Source: CAZDWZ01 sp964509425 (GTDB taxonomy: Bacteria > Bdellovibrionota_C > UBA2361 > SZUA-149 > CAZDWZ01). Taken from it: a DNA stretch of 64,000 nt. The notes beneath the pieces are model-generated. The model was not told the DNA's origin. It saw only the letters and a program-made list of their open reading frames with translations, and made no database searches. Both the position numbers and the translations under genes were made by a program. Each line of letters begins with the position of its first letter. Position 1 is the stretch's first letter. Of the stretch, positions 7,822 through 16,687 are shown piece after piece. The stretch is taken from positions 124,001-188,000 of the forward strand of contig CAZDWZ010000003.1 of assembly GCA_964509425.1 (NCBI GenBank), read 5' to 3'.

Positions 7822-8016
7822 CTTCCGATCTCCTCGTGGTTTTTCCACCGATGAAAGTTTTGACGTGCAAAACGGCAAATGCATACACGCTCCGGAAGTG
7901 ATTTCGAGTGGGGAATTCTTATGAGTTTGGTGTGATGTTCGGAGAGCATCTCGCGCTGTGGTGTCGTAGGAACAGTCACTCGCGGGTTACTTAGTTATCC
8001 GTTCACCAGTGAGCAG

Positions 8017-8796
8017 TTAGCTGCATTGCAGGACCATCCAGACGTTCTCGAACCTTTTCTCCCGCAGATCTTCTTCACGAATCCAGAAGTAGATGAGGCC
8101 CGAATCGCCCCACATCATTCCGACCTCCTCATCGGAATCAATTTGCAAGAGTAGTCGCCAACTGCTTGCGCCGGCTTCGAGCTCCTTTGCTCTCGGATCC
8201 TGATACCCGGTTCCGTCTCCGCAGTAGAGGCCGTTTGAAACGAGCTGGCACTCCAACTCCATCTCGTCGCTTTGAATCACATCGGGGAAACCGCCGATCT
8301 GATGGTGTGCGTGATCGCCATACGAGCTGTGCTTCTCTTCGGAGAGCCGATCGAAGAAATCATCGTCTTCTCCTTCTGGCAGCTCCACGCGTTGTGGATC
8401 GGGAAGACTTGAGAATCGGGAGAACTGAACTTTTTTTTCGGCAAATATGTGTTCTTCATCGAGTCCGGCCGGAACCTCTTCTGAAGATGGAACGGGCTCT
8501 GCTTCGCTATAGAGGACACGCCAGCTTCCGGCATCCCCTGGATCAAATCCCCAAGTGGTTTGTTCTTGATCGTAGAAGAAATACAGATAGCCGGTCTTCG
8601 CAAGGCCTTGCAGTGTCGGAGGTGCATTAACTTCGGCAAGCGAGAGTTGGCAGATAAATGACAGGGGCTCGCCTCTCCAGGTCGGCCACTCCATGCCCTC
8701 AGGCAAATCAGGGAAGCCTCCAATCTTCGAGAAGCCTTCCTGATTCTTTGTCTCGATGAGGTGAATGGCGAGGACAGAGAGCTGATCAAAAGTCAT
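8017..8796 (-). CDS. DUF1963 (YwqG-like) family protein
   Basis: 259-residue cytoplasmic protein of the DUF1963/YwqG family, which has no established biochemical role. Visible family features are KIGGFPDLPEGMEWPTW near residue 24 (the GG.P.lP...WP signature), FICQLSLAEV, GYLYFFYD, a mid-protein HHQIGGFPDVIQ repeat of the same GGxP pattern, and a C-terminal GLIYFWI strand. The two GGFP elements suggest two related half-domains. It is acidic, as most members are. Transcribed together with, or just upstream of, nothing obvious. Confidence 0.8.
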   Translation of the reverse strand: MTFDQLSVLAIHLIETKNQEGFSKIGGFPDLPEGMEWPTWRGEPLSFICQLSLAEVNAPPTLQGLAKTGYLYFFYDQEQTTWGFDPGDAGSWRVLYSEAEPVPSSEEVPAGLDEEHIFAEKKVQFSRFSSLPDPQRVELPEGEDDDFFDRLSEEKHSSYGDHAHHQIGGFPDVIQSDEMELECQLVSNGLYCGDGTGYQDPRAKELEAGASSWRLLLQIDSDEEVGMMWGDSGLIYFWIREEDLREKRFENVWMVLQCS

Positions 8797-8863
8797 GAGA
8801 TGTTCCGGGATTCTTACCCGATAGATAAATCACGGATCGTCGATCGGATGAAACAAAATCTGG

Positions 8864-10804
8864 TTATTCGCCCTGTTCGGGAAAGGGGGCGGGTGGATTT
8901 TCCGACGAATGCCCCAGTTTTTTTCCAAAATGAACGAGCATTTCTTCCACCGGACAGGCGGATCCGCCTGTGCAGCTCCCGTCTTCTATCTTGTATAGCC
9001 CGCAATGCCCGGGATTTCCTGAGGGTTTCGGAACCCCGGCTGGCAGGATGAAGTTTACGGAGTGAGCGCCATAGAGGCCTGAAGGATAGGTGAAATTTTT
9101 CATGATAACGTAGGTGGAATGGAAATTCTCCGGAGCAGGTATGTCCTCCGAGCGGTGTTTCGCTGCGGACAATGCCCTCTTTTTTCTGTGCGCTTTCAGC
9201 CACGCCTTGATATCCGAGTTTTTAGCCGCCCGAAGCACGCCCTGCTCGACAAGTGCTCGAATCCCGGCCTCGCCGGCTTTCGGTGCCGTCCGATCAAAAT
9301 AAGATTCGGGACTGATGTCCGTGGAGCGGACGAGCTGTTTCGGATCGAGGACAAAATCCCCAATCGTCAGTGAATCGCCTTCGAAATTAACGAGTCCATT
9401 CAATCTACGACCAAGCGCCTTTTGAGAAAGCAATCGCGCTGCCTCCATTCCCGTATCGGCTCCGCCATGGAAGTATCCGCACTTTCCGCCGTTGTCGTAG
9501 GTCGACACCATCGTGGGGACATTCTTAGGCAGGCCCGCAAGCACCTGACGGTGGTACCCGGTGAGGATGACGGCCGAGATCTTCGTACCGGACGTGATCC
9601 CGACATTCCAGATGGTGGGGTTATAGGCGCCCAACAGGAGAACAATATTTTCCCCCGGCATGTTCACGGAGATATCGATTTGTGACGCTTCGTTCCCGCT
9701 GTTATCGATCTGCCAGTCCAGCTTTCTCCCCTCATGTGCTCCGGCCGCGAATACCCTTGCGTTATTCGGGAGAGCAACGCCCGTAAATTCACAATCGTCG
9801 GGGACTGAAAGCTCTTCCTCGGGGAGGCCCAGATATCGGGGAGCTCTCAGGCGATGGAGGGAATCGCGCTGTTCTCGGAGACCGTAGAGGTCGGTGGATT
9901 TTTTCCAGAGAATGGGAAGTTCGCGGGCGCCGGGCACCTCTCGCATCTGCAGGCTTGCAGCGGTTTCGCGGATGCGATTCGGCACGAAGGCGGATGATTC
10001 GTCTCGCCAGAACTTCTGGAGTGAGGCGAACGTGCATTCTCGTCCGTATTGATTCAGCACAGTCCATATACGATCGCCCGCGGGTGTCGGATAATCCGGA
10101 AAGTCCTTCGTTAGAAAGAGCAGCTTCAGCACGAAGTCTTCGCAGGAATCCGTCGATTCAATAGCCGCTCTAATGATCTCGTTTTGGCCGCGGAGCGGCG
10201 GGGTCGTAAATACCTGGTCTCGCCAGCTTCTCTCTGCGCCCGGGCTGTCCAATTCGGGAGTTTTTGCGAGGAGGCGTGTAAGGAGCGCACGTTCAATTCC
10301 AGCGGGGGGTAAAGCAATCAGACCTACGACTTCACGTTTCAGCTCTTCAACATTTTTTGCCCGAGAACCGAATCTTCCAAATGGATGCGGATCGCTCGGG
10401 TCGATTTGATCGTAGGTCCCCCAAGCGGGGGCGGGATTCTTCGAGATTCGCAGTGAGCCGAACATGCTGTCCACGAGGTAGCAGTTTTCGTCGTGTTGGC
10501 ATCGCTCACCTTCGTCGCGGGTGGCGAATGTGACATAGATGTCGTCTTCAGGATTAAGCCGGAGGGTCAGGTTCCGAATCCGCAGCTTCGTGCCGGCCGC
10601 GTCGCCTTTCCAGGAGTCGACAACGACGAATTCTCCTGGTTCATTGTCTTTGATCAATTTCACCACACCGATGAAATCGGCCTTAAGGACGCTTTCTTCA
10701 AACTCGGGATCGACGTACGAGGTTGCAAAGGCCTGCGGAGAGAGGAGCAGGAAGGAAAACAAAAAGAGACTCAATTGAGTCCGAAACAGCGGGTTTGCTC
10801 TCAT
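8864..10804 (-). CDS. large exported protein, unknown function
   Basis: 646-residue protein with a clear signal peptide (residues 1-28, LFLFSFLLLSPQAFATS). The first about 130 residues (ADFIGVVKLIKDNEPGEFVVVDSWKGD...) have the look of the OB-like/TIMP-like modules that carry 'xGxVxxI...W(K)G' strands, with a cysteine pair (RCQHDENCYL). The middle is helical and the C-terminal 350 residues contain repeated Gly/Asn beta strands with cysteine motifs (GGKCGYFHGG, GHCGLYKIEDGSCTGGSACP). Likely periplasmic or surface located. I recognise no enzymatic motif. Confidence 0.65.
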   Translation of the reverse strand: MRANPLFRTQLSLFLFSFLLLSPQAFATSYVDPEFEESVLKADFIGVVKLIKDNEPGEFVVVDSWKGDAAGTKLRIRNLTLRLNPEDDIYVTFATRDEGERCQHDENCYLVDSMFGSLRISKNPAPAWGTYDQIDPSDPHPFGRFGSRAKNVEELKREVVGLIALPPAGIERALLTRLLAKTPELDSPGAERSWRDQVFTTPPLRGQNEIIRAAIESTDSCEDFVLKLLFLTKDFPDYPTPAGDRIWTVLNQYGRECTFASLQKFWRDESSAFVPNRIRETAASLQMREVPGARELPILWKKSTDLYGLREQRDSLHRLRAPRYLGLPEEELSVPDDCEFTGVALPNNARVFAAGAHEGRKLDWQIDNSGNEASQIDISVNMPGENIVLLLGAYNPTIWNVGITSGTKISAVILTGYHRQVLAGLPKNVPTMVSTYDNGGKCGYFHGGADTGMEAARLLSQKALGRRLNGLVNFEGDSLTIGDFVLDPKQLVRSTDISPESYFDRTAPKAGEAGIRALVEQGVLRAAKNSDIKAWLKAHRKKRALSAAKHRSEDIPAPENFHSTYVIMKNFTYPSGLYGAHSVNFILPAGVPKPSGNPGHCGLYKIEDGSCTGGSACPVEEMLVHFGKKLGHSSENPPAPFPEQGE

Positions 10805-10891
10805 CCGGTGCCATGAAGATTATTGCACCAGGGTTATTCAGAAATTCGAAGGAACCGTGTTTAAAAATTCGGTAATGCCTCAGTATGAAAT

Positions 10892-10965
10892 TTCTCTGGT
10901 GCTCTGGTGCTCTGTGGTCCGTTATCGATAAAAAATGAACCACAGAGCACCAGAGCACCGGAGAA
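10892..10965. repeat. CCACAGAG-type perfect inverted repeat, copy 1
   Basis: Arms of 27 nt (10892-10918 and 10939-10965) match at 26 of 27 positions around a 20-nt loop; each arm is built from short repeats of GTGCTCTG / CAGAGCAC ending in TGTGGT / ACCACA. Weaker pairing continues outside (CTCAG.ATGAAAT with ATTTCA..CTGAG). A related element is at 53323-53411. Position after a gene end would let it act as a bidirectional terminator. Confidence 0.7.
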
Positions 10966-11038
10966 AAGCAAAAAAAGTCCGAATTTCAAGCTGAGACACC
11001 ACCAAAATTCCCCGCTCGAGTTTACCGATCGGCTAAGT

Positions 11039-11096
11039 GCTCCGACATGAAGGGAACTGTGCCGCAGGCTCAATCATTCTATCTTTTTGTCGGAGC
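11039..11096. repeat. GCTCCGAC/GTCGGAGC inverted-repeat element, copy 2
   Basis: Outer arms GCTCCGAC (11039-11046) and GTCGGAGC (11089-11096) with about 42 nt between. Same outer arms as the element at 5893-5956; both interiors contain a GCCG(A/C)AGGCTC motif. It lies downstream of the DUF2911 gene. Confidence 0.55.
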
Positions 11097-11122
11097 AGTC
11101 TTTGGGCGTGAACGCAAAAGCC

Positions 11123-11671
11123 CTAAAAAGCGACCGGCACTTCGACCCAGGTATCATCCCAAGCAAAAATCAGCTTTCCGGATTTCGGCTCGCCGTCGAA
11201 TTTCATCGTGAAGGCCTCTACGGACTCTTTGGTCGCGCTCACCGGTGCTTCGACGCGGAGGAGATCGTTCTTCTCATCATATTTGTAAGCGCCCCAATCG
11301 TTCTTCACGGAGCTCAAGATCACGGTCCACGATTTTTGGTTCGGGATGGTGTACAAGCTGTATCGGCCAGCTTTCACGGGCTTGCCACCGAATGAGCCGT
11401 CTTTGAAAAATTCGATCTCCGTCGCTTCATTCGCTCCGGTCCGCCATACCTGACCGTATGGGACCAATGCGCCGAAAATCTCCCGAGATTTCTTTTGAGG
11501 GCGCGAGTAGATCACTCTCGCTGCGGGAGCGTCGTCACGAGACTTCCTCAGGTAGGTGATATCCGCGGGACTTTTATCGAGCGCCGGAAGTTCCGCGAAA
11601 GATGTTACCGGGAGAAGAAGAAGGATTGCGAAAACAAAAGCGGTTGAAATTTGAGAATAACGTTTGGACAT
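11123..11671 (-). CDS. DUF2911 exported protein
   Basis: 182-residue protein of the DUF2911 family, with a signal peptide (residues 1-26, ending VTSFAEL). Family signatures: RVIYSRPQKKSREIFGALVPYGQVWRTGANEATEI (residues about 52-86), in which the R-x-G-A-N-E-A-T block is the hallmark, then GRYSLYTIP and a W-x-V-x-L strand (SWTVILS). These are beta-sandwich periplasmic proteins with no known substrate. Intact length. It lies downstream of the symporter operon on the same strand and may be its own transcription unit. Confidence 0.85.
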   Translation of the reverse strand: MSKRYSQISTAFVFAILLLLPVTSFAELPALDKSPADITYLRKSRDDAPAARVIYSRPQKKSREIFGALVPYGQVWRTGANEATEIEFFKDGSFGGKPVKAGRYSLYTIPNQKSWTVILSSVKNDWGAYKYDEKNDLLRVEAPVSATKESVEAFTMKFDGEPKSGKLIFAWDDTWVEVPVAF

Positions 11672-11724
11672 CGGCGTGCTCCAATCATGAATGAACGGTT
11701 TGACTGGCGAAATTGTCGCCTAGT

Positions 11725-13428
11725 TTAACTGGTCTGTCCACCGTTTGAACGCCGCAGTCCCCGCATCAACGCCTCGGTAATCCCGGCGAGAGCAAGAAAC
11801 GTCAAGGTGCCTATGACGTTGTACCACAGGAAACCGAACGATGCGGTGAAGTGCAGTGCAATCACGAAAATTTCAGTGACGACTGCTGAAATCAAAACGG
11901 AGGCCGGTCTGAGATTCCAATTGCTGAGCGCAAGAACGAAGATGCCGAGAATGTTCCCGTAGAATAGCGAGCCGATGATGTTAATTGCTTGGATCAGATT
12001 TTCTGTGAGCGGAACAAAGAGTGCGAATACCATAGCGACTGCTCCCCAAAAGGCAGTCGCAAGTTTTGTCGCCCGGACGTAGTGCTCGTCCGAACGCCCT
12101 GGAGCAAATACTCTCGCATAGAAATCAACGACCATGGTGGTGCCGAGAGAGTGAAGCTCTGCCGATGCCGTGGACATGGCCCCACAAAAAATCATCGCCA
12201 CAAGGAGACCAATCAATCCGAAGGGGAGGTAGTTAAGAATGAACGTGATGAAGACGAAATCGGTGTCTCGCCCGCCGCTTCCCGGAATTTCGTTCTGAAT
12301 GATGGAAGAGGCTTCCTTCGAGAGCTTTCGCATCTCGGCATCGCCGTTTTTAGCAAGTTGCTTGAAATTCGCCCGAGCGGATTCATCGTTGGACTCCAGC
12401 ATCGAGCGGAGGGCTGCCGATTTGTCGGCGAACACTTTTTGATACTCGGTGTTTAGCGCTTTCAAGCGGGCGGGCGCCTCGCCGCTCTCGATTCCCTTGA
12501 GCGCACCGGGAATGAATGACAATGGCGGTGCCGTAAACTGATAGAAGACAAAAACCATGACGCCGCAAAGGAGAATGATGAATTGAAGTGGGATTTTCAG
12601 CACGGCGTTGAATAACAACCCAAGTCGGCTCTCTCGGAGGGAAACTCCCGAGATGTAGCGCTGCACCTGAGATTGATCGGTGCCGAAATAGGAAAGGGAG
12701 AGCATCAAGCCGCCCGCGACTCCCGACCAGAATGTGTAACGGTTGTGAAGATTAAAAGAGAAATCGACCGTCTCGAGTCGGCCGAGAGCGCCGGCAACGG
12801 AGAGCGAATCGTAAAATGAGATGTCCGCGGGCAGAATGGCGACGGCGTATATCAGCGCGAAGATCATACCGCCGAACATAATAGACATTTGAAGCTTCTG
12901 CGTTTGAGCAACTGCCTTCGCGCCGCCGATTGTCGTATAGACAATCGCCATTCCGCCGATGAGCAACGTGTTCGTCGTCAGGGATACACTCAGCACCGCC
13001 GACAGAAGGATGGCTGGCGCAACTATATTGAGGCCCGACGCCATTCCGCGTTGAAGCAGAAAGAGAAATGCGGTGAGTAGCCTTACCCTGAGGTCGAACC
13101 TCCGCTCGAGAAATTCGTAAGCAGTATAGATATTTGCCTGGAGATATTTCGGCAGAATCGTTGCGGACAAAATTATCATCGCGAGGGGTAAACCGAAATA
13201 AATCTGGATATACTGCATCCCGTCGTCAAATGCCTGCCCCGGTGTAGAGAGAAATGTGATCGCGCTCGCTTGAGTGGCCATTACAGCGAGGCCGATGGTC
13301 TTCCAGTGCACCTCCTTGTCGGCACGGACGTAGGACTCCATGGTGTTCGAACCGCGCGCTTTCCACGTTCCATAGATGGAGATGCCGGCGAGGATAACGA
13401 AGAGAACGATCCAATCAATCCCGCTCAT
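11725..13428 (-). CDS. sodium:solute symporter (SSS family)
   Basis: 567-residue Na+-coupled transporter of the solute:sodium symporter family, inner membrane, substrate unknown. Thirteen or so hydrophobic helices; recognisable SSS features are the first-helix start GIDWIVLFVILAGISIYGTW, LAVMATQASAITFLSTPGQAFDDG near residue 45, YTAYEFLERRFDLRVR, and SYFGTDQSQVQRYISG (residues about 250). An insert of roughly 70 residues (residues about 300-370, Lys/Glu/Ala-rich) lies between TM helices. It is co-transcribed with, and overlaps by ATGA, a 41-codon gene and a PIG-L deacetylase gene, so it probably imports or exports the deacetylase product. Confidence 0.9.
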   Translation of the reverse strand: MSGIDWIVLFVILAGISIYGTWKARGSNTMESYVRADKEVHWKTIGLAVMATQASAITFLSTPGQAFDDGMQYIQIYFGLPLAMIILSATILPKYLQANIYTAYEFLERRFDLRVRLLTAFLFLLQRGMASGLNIVAPAILLSAVLSVSLTTNTLLIGGMAIVYTTIGGAKAVAQTQKLQMSIMFGGMIFALIYAVAILPADISFYDSLSVAGALGRLETVDFSFNLHNRYTFWSGVAGGLMLSLSYFGTDQSQVQRYISGVSLRESRLGLLFNAVLKIPLQFIILLCGVMVFVFYQFTAPPLSFIPGALKGIESGEAPARLKALNTEYQKVFADKSAALRSMLESNDESARANFKQLAKNGDAEMRKLSKEASSIIQNEIPGSGGRDTDFVFITFILNYLPFGLIGLLVAMIFCGAMSTASAELHSLGTTMVVDFYARVFAPGRSDEHYVRATKLATAFWGAVAMVFALFVPLTENLIQAINIIGSLFYGNILGIFVLALSNWNLRPASVLISAVVTEIFVIALHFTASFGFLWYNVIGTLTFLALAGITEALMRGLRRSNGGQTS

Positions 13429-13550
13429 TGGAAGTGTCTACCCATCAGGTAGAAGACCAGGACGAGACAGGCGAACCAGATCATCACTGCGGCATAGAGT
13501 CGCGTCCACGTTCGACAGAAGGGCGGTGAGTCATCGCTTTCTGGGTTCAT
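13425..13550 (-). CDS. 41-residue single-TM protein between deacetylase and symporter
   Basis: Short gene read from minus-strand ATG 13550 to TGA 13425. Its stop overlaps the symporter ATG (ATGA) and its start lies within the last codons of the PIG-L gene, so all three are translationally coupled. An acidic N-terminus (MNPESDDSPPFC) precedes one hydrophobic helix (AAVMIWFACLVLVFYLM) and a basic end. SSS symporters often have a small one- or two-helix partner (as in PanF/YhdT or MctP/MctS pairs, families known from other bacteria); this is a candidate of that kind. Assignment as a subunit is inferred. Confidence 0.6.
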   Translation of the reverse strand: MNPESDDSPPFCRTWTRLYAAVMIWFACLVLVFYLMGRHFQ

Positions 13551-16098
13551 GCGAAGAATGTCCGTAGCTGAGGAGGTTTACGAAGAGCCGGTAGGCCCCC
13601 GCGTTTCCAGCAGGCAATTGCCTAAAAAATGCGAGGCCGGTGTAGATAAAATGCCCGGCGCCATAGCGAGCCGCGATGACGCCTCCAGTCTGCGAAGGTT
13701 TCCCAGGGTCGTTCATCTCGAGGATCGTCTCATAATGGGAGTCGAGCTTCCCGGCGAACCAAAGACCGCGCTCCTGAATCCACCCGTCGAAGTCAGCGGA
13801 TTCAATTCGATTCGGTTCCTGAAGGAGAGAATGGACCGGCTTCAGAAATCGTACTTCTGCCGTCTCATCCGTGATCCGTTCGGAGGTTAAGACAAAGGGG
13901 AACGGGGCAAATCGCTCAGGAACCGCGTTGTGGTTGTCGTTTACACTGTATTGGACGAGCAAGGTTCCTCCCATTCGTACGAATTCCAGAAGGCGCGGGA
14001 AGAAACTCGTCCAGGATCTTCTCGTATTCAGCGCCCGAACTCCGGTAACGATGGTATCAAAGCGCGAAAGATCACCTCGAAGCAGTGTCTCGTCGTCAAG
14101 GAGGACAGCACGGTACCCCAACGAGACGAGACTTTGCGGCACTTCGTCACCTGCTCCCATGATGTAACCAACTCGGAGCTCGGGTGTTCGGATTTCGGCT
14201 GTCGTGACGACGAGCTCGGCGGGCTGCAGATAGGAATGCTTTTGGATGTGCGGGTAGGAGATAACGTGCCGCGTCCAGGAAGTCCGTGTTCCGTCAGCTC
14301 CGGTAAACTCAGCGCGGAGCACGCCGTTTGAAGCCGAAGCATGCGGAGTGATTGACAGGAGAATGTGGTGCGGGACATTCTTTTCTTTCAGAGAAACTTC
14401 GACGGAACGTGGTTCGATGGTCCAGCCCGACGGCGGGGCGAGGGTAACAACGCCGGACAGCCCGGCCTGAGCCGCCTGAAGCGTGAGCTCAAATCCAAGT
14501 TGCTTATCGCGCGGGACAAACAGCGCGCTCCGATGAAAGGACATGGTGACCGGAGGGACGACCGTCGCTTGCTCGTATCGGTCTCCGTCTTGCGCACTCA
14601 ACGACCTTTCCAAAGCGGGACAGGACCAGACGATTCTCTCGTCTCTGCCGCAGAACGTGAAAAACGCCGACACAGTCGGAGGAGAGAAGGGCCTGCCAAG
14701 TTCCGACCGATCCGGAATATCAAACGCCGAGTTCTTCATCGGACGGGCGAGCCAATAGGCATTTGACGGAGGTGTGTCGAGAGGAACGCGAGTATCAAAC
14801 GTCAACTCGGACCATTCGTTCACACCCGGATTATTTGATGCCCTCTGACCGGACCAGCTCGTGTGGCCCTCGCAAAATTTGATGGGGGTATCCTCGCGCT
14901 GCAAAACCCGGAGCGCGAGACTGAACTTTTCTCCCGGAACAAGCGTGGCGCTATTCGAGAGCGCTTCCAACTTTGCTCCCGAAATATCGAGGAGAAGCCG
15001 GTCAACTTCCGCCACCTTGATATCTCGCCAACGGTCCTTGAGGAGCTCCTTCATCAACGTTCGTGCTTCAAGGAGCGCGGTCACTGTTTCTGCTGGAGCG
15101 GATTTCGCTTCAAAGGATTCGATCGCCCTTTTTATCGCTGCCTGCAAACGTTCAGTTCCCGGGACATTCTTGAGATCGAAGCGGCTCCGGTCAAAAGGAG
15201 AACTGCCGAGCTCGGTTCCGAACCGCCGCGTGAAGTACTCCATCTTGGGTCCGGCATCGGCAGCCGTGCCAAAGCCCTGGCTTTTGTGATTGTTCCGGCT
15301 CTCCGCGGCGATTTCTCCGTAGGATTTCCCCAGCTCTCGATTGAAGCCGCCGATATCAACGGCGATTTTTCCCTCAGGATTGAAGTTGGGATCCCATTTT
15401 CTCGGGATATTGTTGAGGAGAAGAGCTGACGCCTGCCACGGAGCAGTAAATTCAAGTTGCTCTTTGAAGCGCGTCGGATCCGCTGCGGCTTCAAACGCCT
15501 CCTCGGCAAGCACGCCGGAGGCGGTATGTTGTCCATGTCGCCCTTCGCCCGTGATCGGAAAGCGGGTAACAATGATGTCTGGCTGGAATTTACGGATTGC
15601 CCAGACAACATCCGCGAGGAGCGACTCCTTTCTCCAGTTCCGGAACGTTTCTTCCAAACTGTCGGAATATCCGAAATCGTAAGCACTCGTAAAAATCTGC
15701 TCGGCTCCGTCTACGTTTCGAGCGGCAAGAAGTTCCGCTGAGCGGATAATGCCCAGCGGAATACCCTTCTCCGGGCCGATGAGATTCTGACCTCCTTCAC
15801 CTCGATTCAGCGACAGGTAACCGGTCCGGAGCAGTTCCTCATTTGCGAGGTAAGCGAGAAGAGCCGAGTTTTCATCATCCGGATGCGCCGCGACATAGAG
15901 GACGCTGCCGAGGACCGTGAGTCGCTCGAGAGCGAGCGAAATTTCTCCCGAGCTTCGAGGCTGAAAACACTGCGCGCCGGAGTCCTGCGGGAAAAGGAGA
16001 GTCGTGAACCAAGCGACAAAGAGCGTACCGAGAAATACTCGAATTCTTACAATCTCTAGAGAGGCTCGGGAGCCGTCGGCGGTTTGCGGAATCATCAT
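13531..16098 (-). CDS. PIG-L (LmbE-like) deacetylase, large exported
   Basis: Zinc-dependent N-acetyl-hexosamine deacetylase of the PIG-L/LmbE superfamily, here 855 residues. After an N-terminal hydrophobic signal/anchor (residues 25-42) come the catalytic motifs: AHPDDE (residues about 76-81, metal-binding His, Asp, Asp), a Glu/Gly-rich NRGEGGQNL, and GRHGQHTAS (about 180-188) with the second metal His. Beyond residue 300 lies a large region that looks like beta-sandwich and class-I glutamine-amidotransferase-like alpha/beta modules (VGYIMGAGDEVPQSL). Such long PIG-L proteins are exported and act on sugars or glycoconjugates. It starts an operon with a small TM gene and an SSS symporter. Confidence 0.88.
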   Translation of the reverse strand: MMIPQTADGSRASLEIVRIRVFLGTLFVAWFTTLLFPQDSGAQCFQPRSSGEISLALERLTVLGSVLYVAAHPDDENSALLAYLANEELLRTGYLSLNRGEGGQNLIGPEKGIPLGIIRSAELLAARNVDGAEQIFTSAYDFGYSDSLEETFRNWRKESLLADVVWAIRKFQPDIIVTRFPITGEGRHGQHTASGVLAEEAFEAAADPTRFKEQLEFTAPWQASALLLNNIPRKWDPNFNPEGKIAVDIGGFNRELGKSYGEIAAESRNNHKSQGFGTAADAGPKMEYFTRRFGTELGSSPFDRSRFDLKNVPGTERLQAAIKRAIESFEAKSAPAETVTALLEARTLMKELLKDRWRDIKVAEVDRLLLDISGAKLEALSNSATLVPGEKFSLALRVLQREDTPIKFCEGHTSWSGQRASNNPGVNEWSELTFDTRVPLDTPPSNAYWLARPMKNSAFDIPDRSELGRPFSPPTVSAFFTFCGRDERIVWSCPALERSLSAQDGDRYEQATVVPPVTMSFHRSALFVPRDKQLGFELTLQAAQAGLSGVVTLAPPSGWTIEPRSVEVSLKEKNVPHHILLSITPHASASNGVLRAEFTGADGTRTSWTRHVISYPHIQKHSYLQPAELVVTTAEIRTPELRVGYIMGAGDEVPQSLVSLGYRAVLLDDETLLRGDLSRFDTIVTGVRALNTRRSWTSFFPRLLEFVRMGGTLLVQYSVNDNHNAVPERFAPFPFVLTSERITDETAEVRFLKPVHSLLQEPNRIESADFDGWIQERGLWFAGKLDSHYETILEMNDPGKPSQTGGVIAARYGAGHFIYTGLAFFRQLPAGNAGAYRLFVNLLSYGHSSHEPRKR

Positions 16099-16294
16099 TG
16101 AGATTCTTGGGAGTTAGGCCAGTCCAATAATGGATAGGTGATTTTCCAAGCCGTGTCGATTGGCTTTCGCAATCCTTATCTGTTGAATCCAAGTTCCGGC
16201 CGAGTTCCCACTTCGCATTCAGGAGGTATTCGAGTCGCGGACACCGGATGTCTCACTTTGATTGCTGCTTGACGCGGGGTGATTGTGCCGTTAT

Positions 16295-16318
16295 ATTTAA
16301 CCAACTAGTTAATTAACT
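16295..16318. promoter_or_regulatory. palindromic operator upstream of arsR-type gene
   Basis: ATTTAACC-AACTAG-TTAATT with an overlapping perfect palindrome AGTTAATTAACT (16307-16318). Sites of the form TTAAC...GTTAA are typical operators for autoregulated ArsR/SmtB-family genes of the AHSA1-linked (SdpR-like) kind. It ends about 16 nt before the ATG at 16334, so binding would block transcription. Confidence 0.5.
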
Positions 16319-16333
16319 GCAGGGTTAACTTAC

Positions 16334-16687
16334 ATGCATGACCATCTCAGCCAAACGTTTTCGGCGCTTGCTGATCCCACGAGGCGGGCAATGCTGGTGC
16401 GGTTGTCGAAAGGTGAGGCGAACGTAACAGATCTCGCCAAGCCGTTTTTGAAAGAGATGAGCTTGCCGGCGGTCACGAAACATCTCAAGGTTCTCGAGAA
16501 AGCCGGACTTGTTACGAAATCCCGCGATGCGCAGTGGCGCCCGTGCAAACTAAACGGCGAGCCTCTCAAGGACGCCGCGGATTGGATGGAGCAGTATCGA
16601 GTTTTCTGGGAAGAAAGCTTCGATCGTCTCGACGCCTATCTAAAAACTGTCACGTCGAAGAAGAATGCGAAGGGAAAGAAAAAATGA
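16334..16687 (+). CDS. ArsR/SmtB-family winged-helix repressor
   Basis: 117-residue transcriptional regulator. The start pattern LSQTFSALADPTRRAMLVRLSKGEANVTDLA is the standard entry of the ArsR HTH fold (residues about 5-80), with the recognition helix SLPAVTKHLKVLEKAGLV and the wing KSRDAQWRPCKL. The usual metal-binding cysteine pair (CVC) is absent, so the sensed signal is probably not a metal; members with this sequence, linked to AHSA1/SRPBCC genes, often act by other cues. C-terminal Lys-rich tail. It overlaps the SRPBCC gene by ATGA and has a palindromic site upstream, suggesting autorepression of the pair. Confidence 0.9.
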   Translation: MHDHLSQTFSALADPTRRAMLVRLSKGEANVTDLAKPFLKEMSLPAVTKHLKVLEKAGLVTKSRDAQWRPCKLNGEPLKDAADWMEQYRVFWEESFDRLDAYLKTVTSKKNAKGKKK

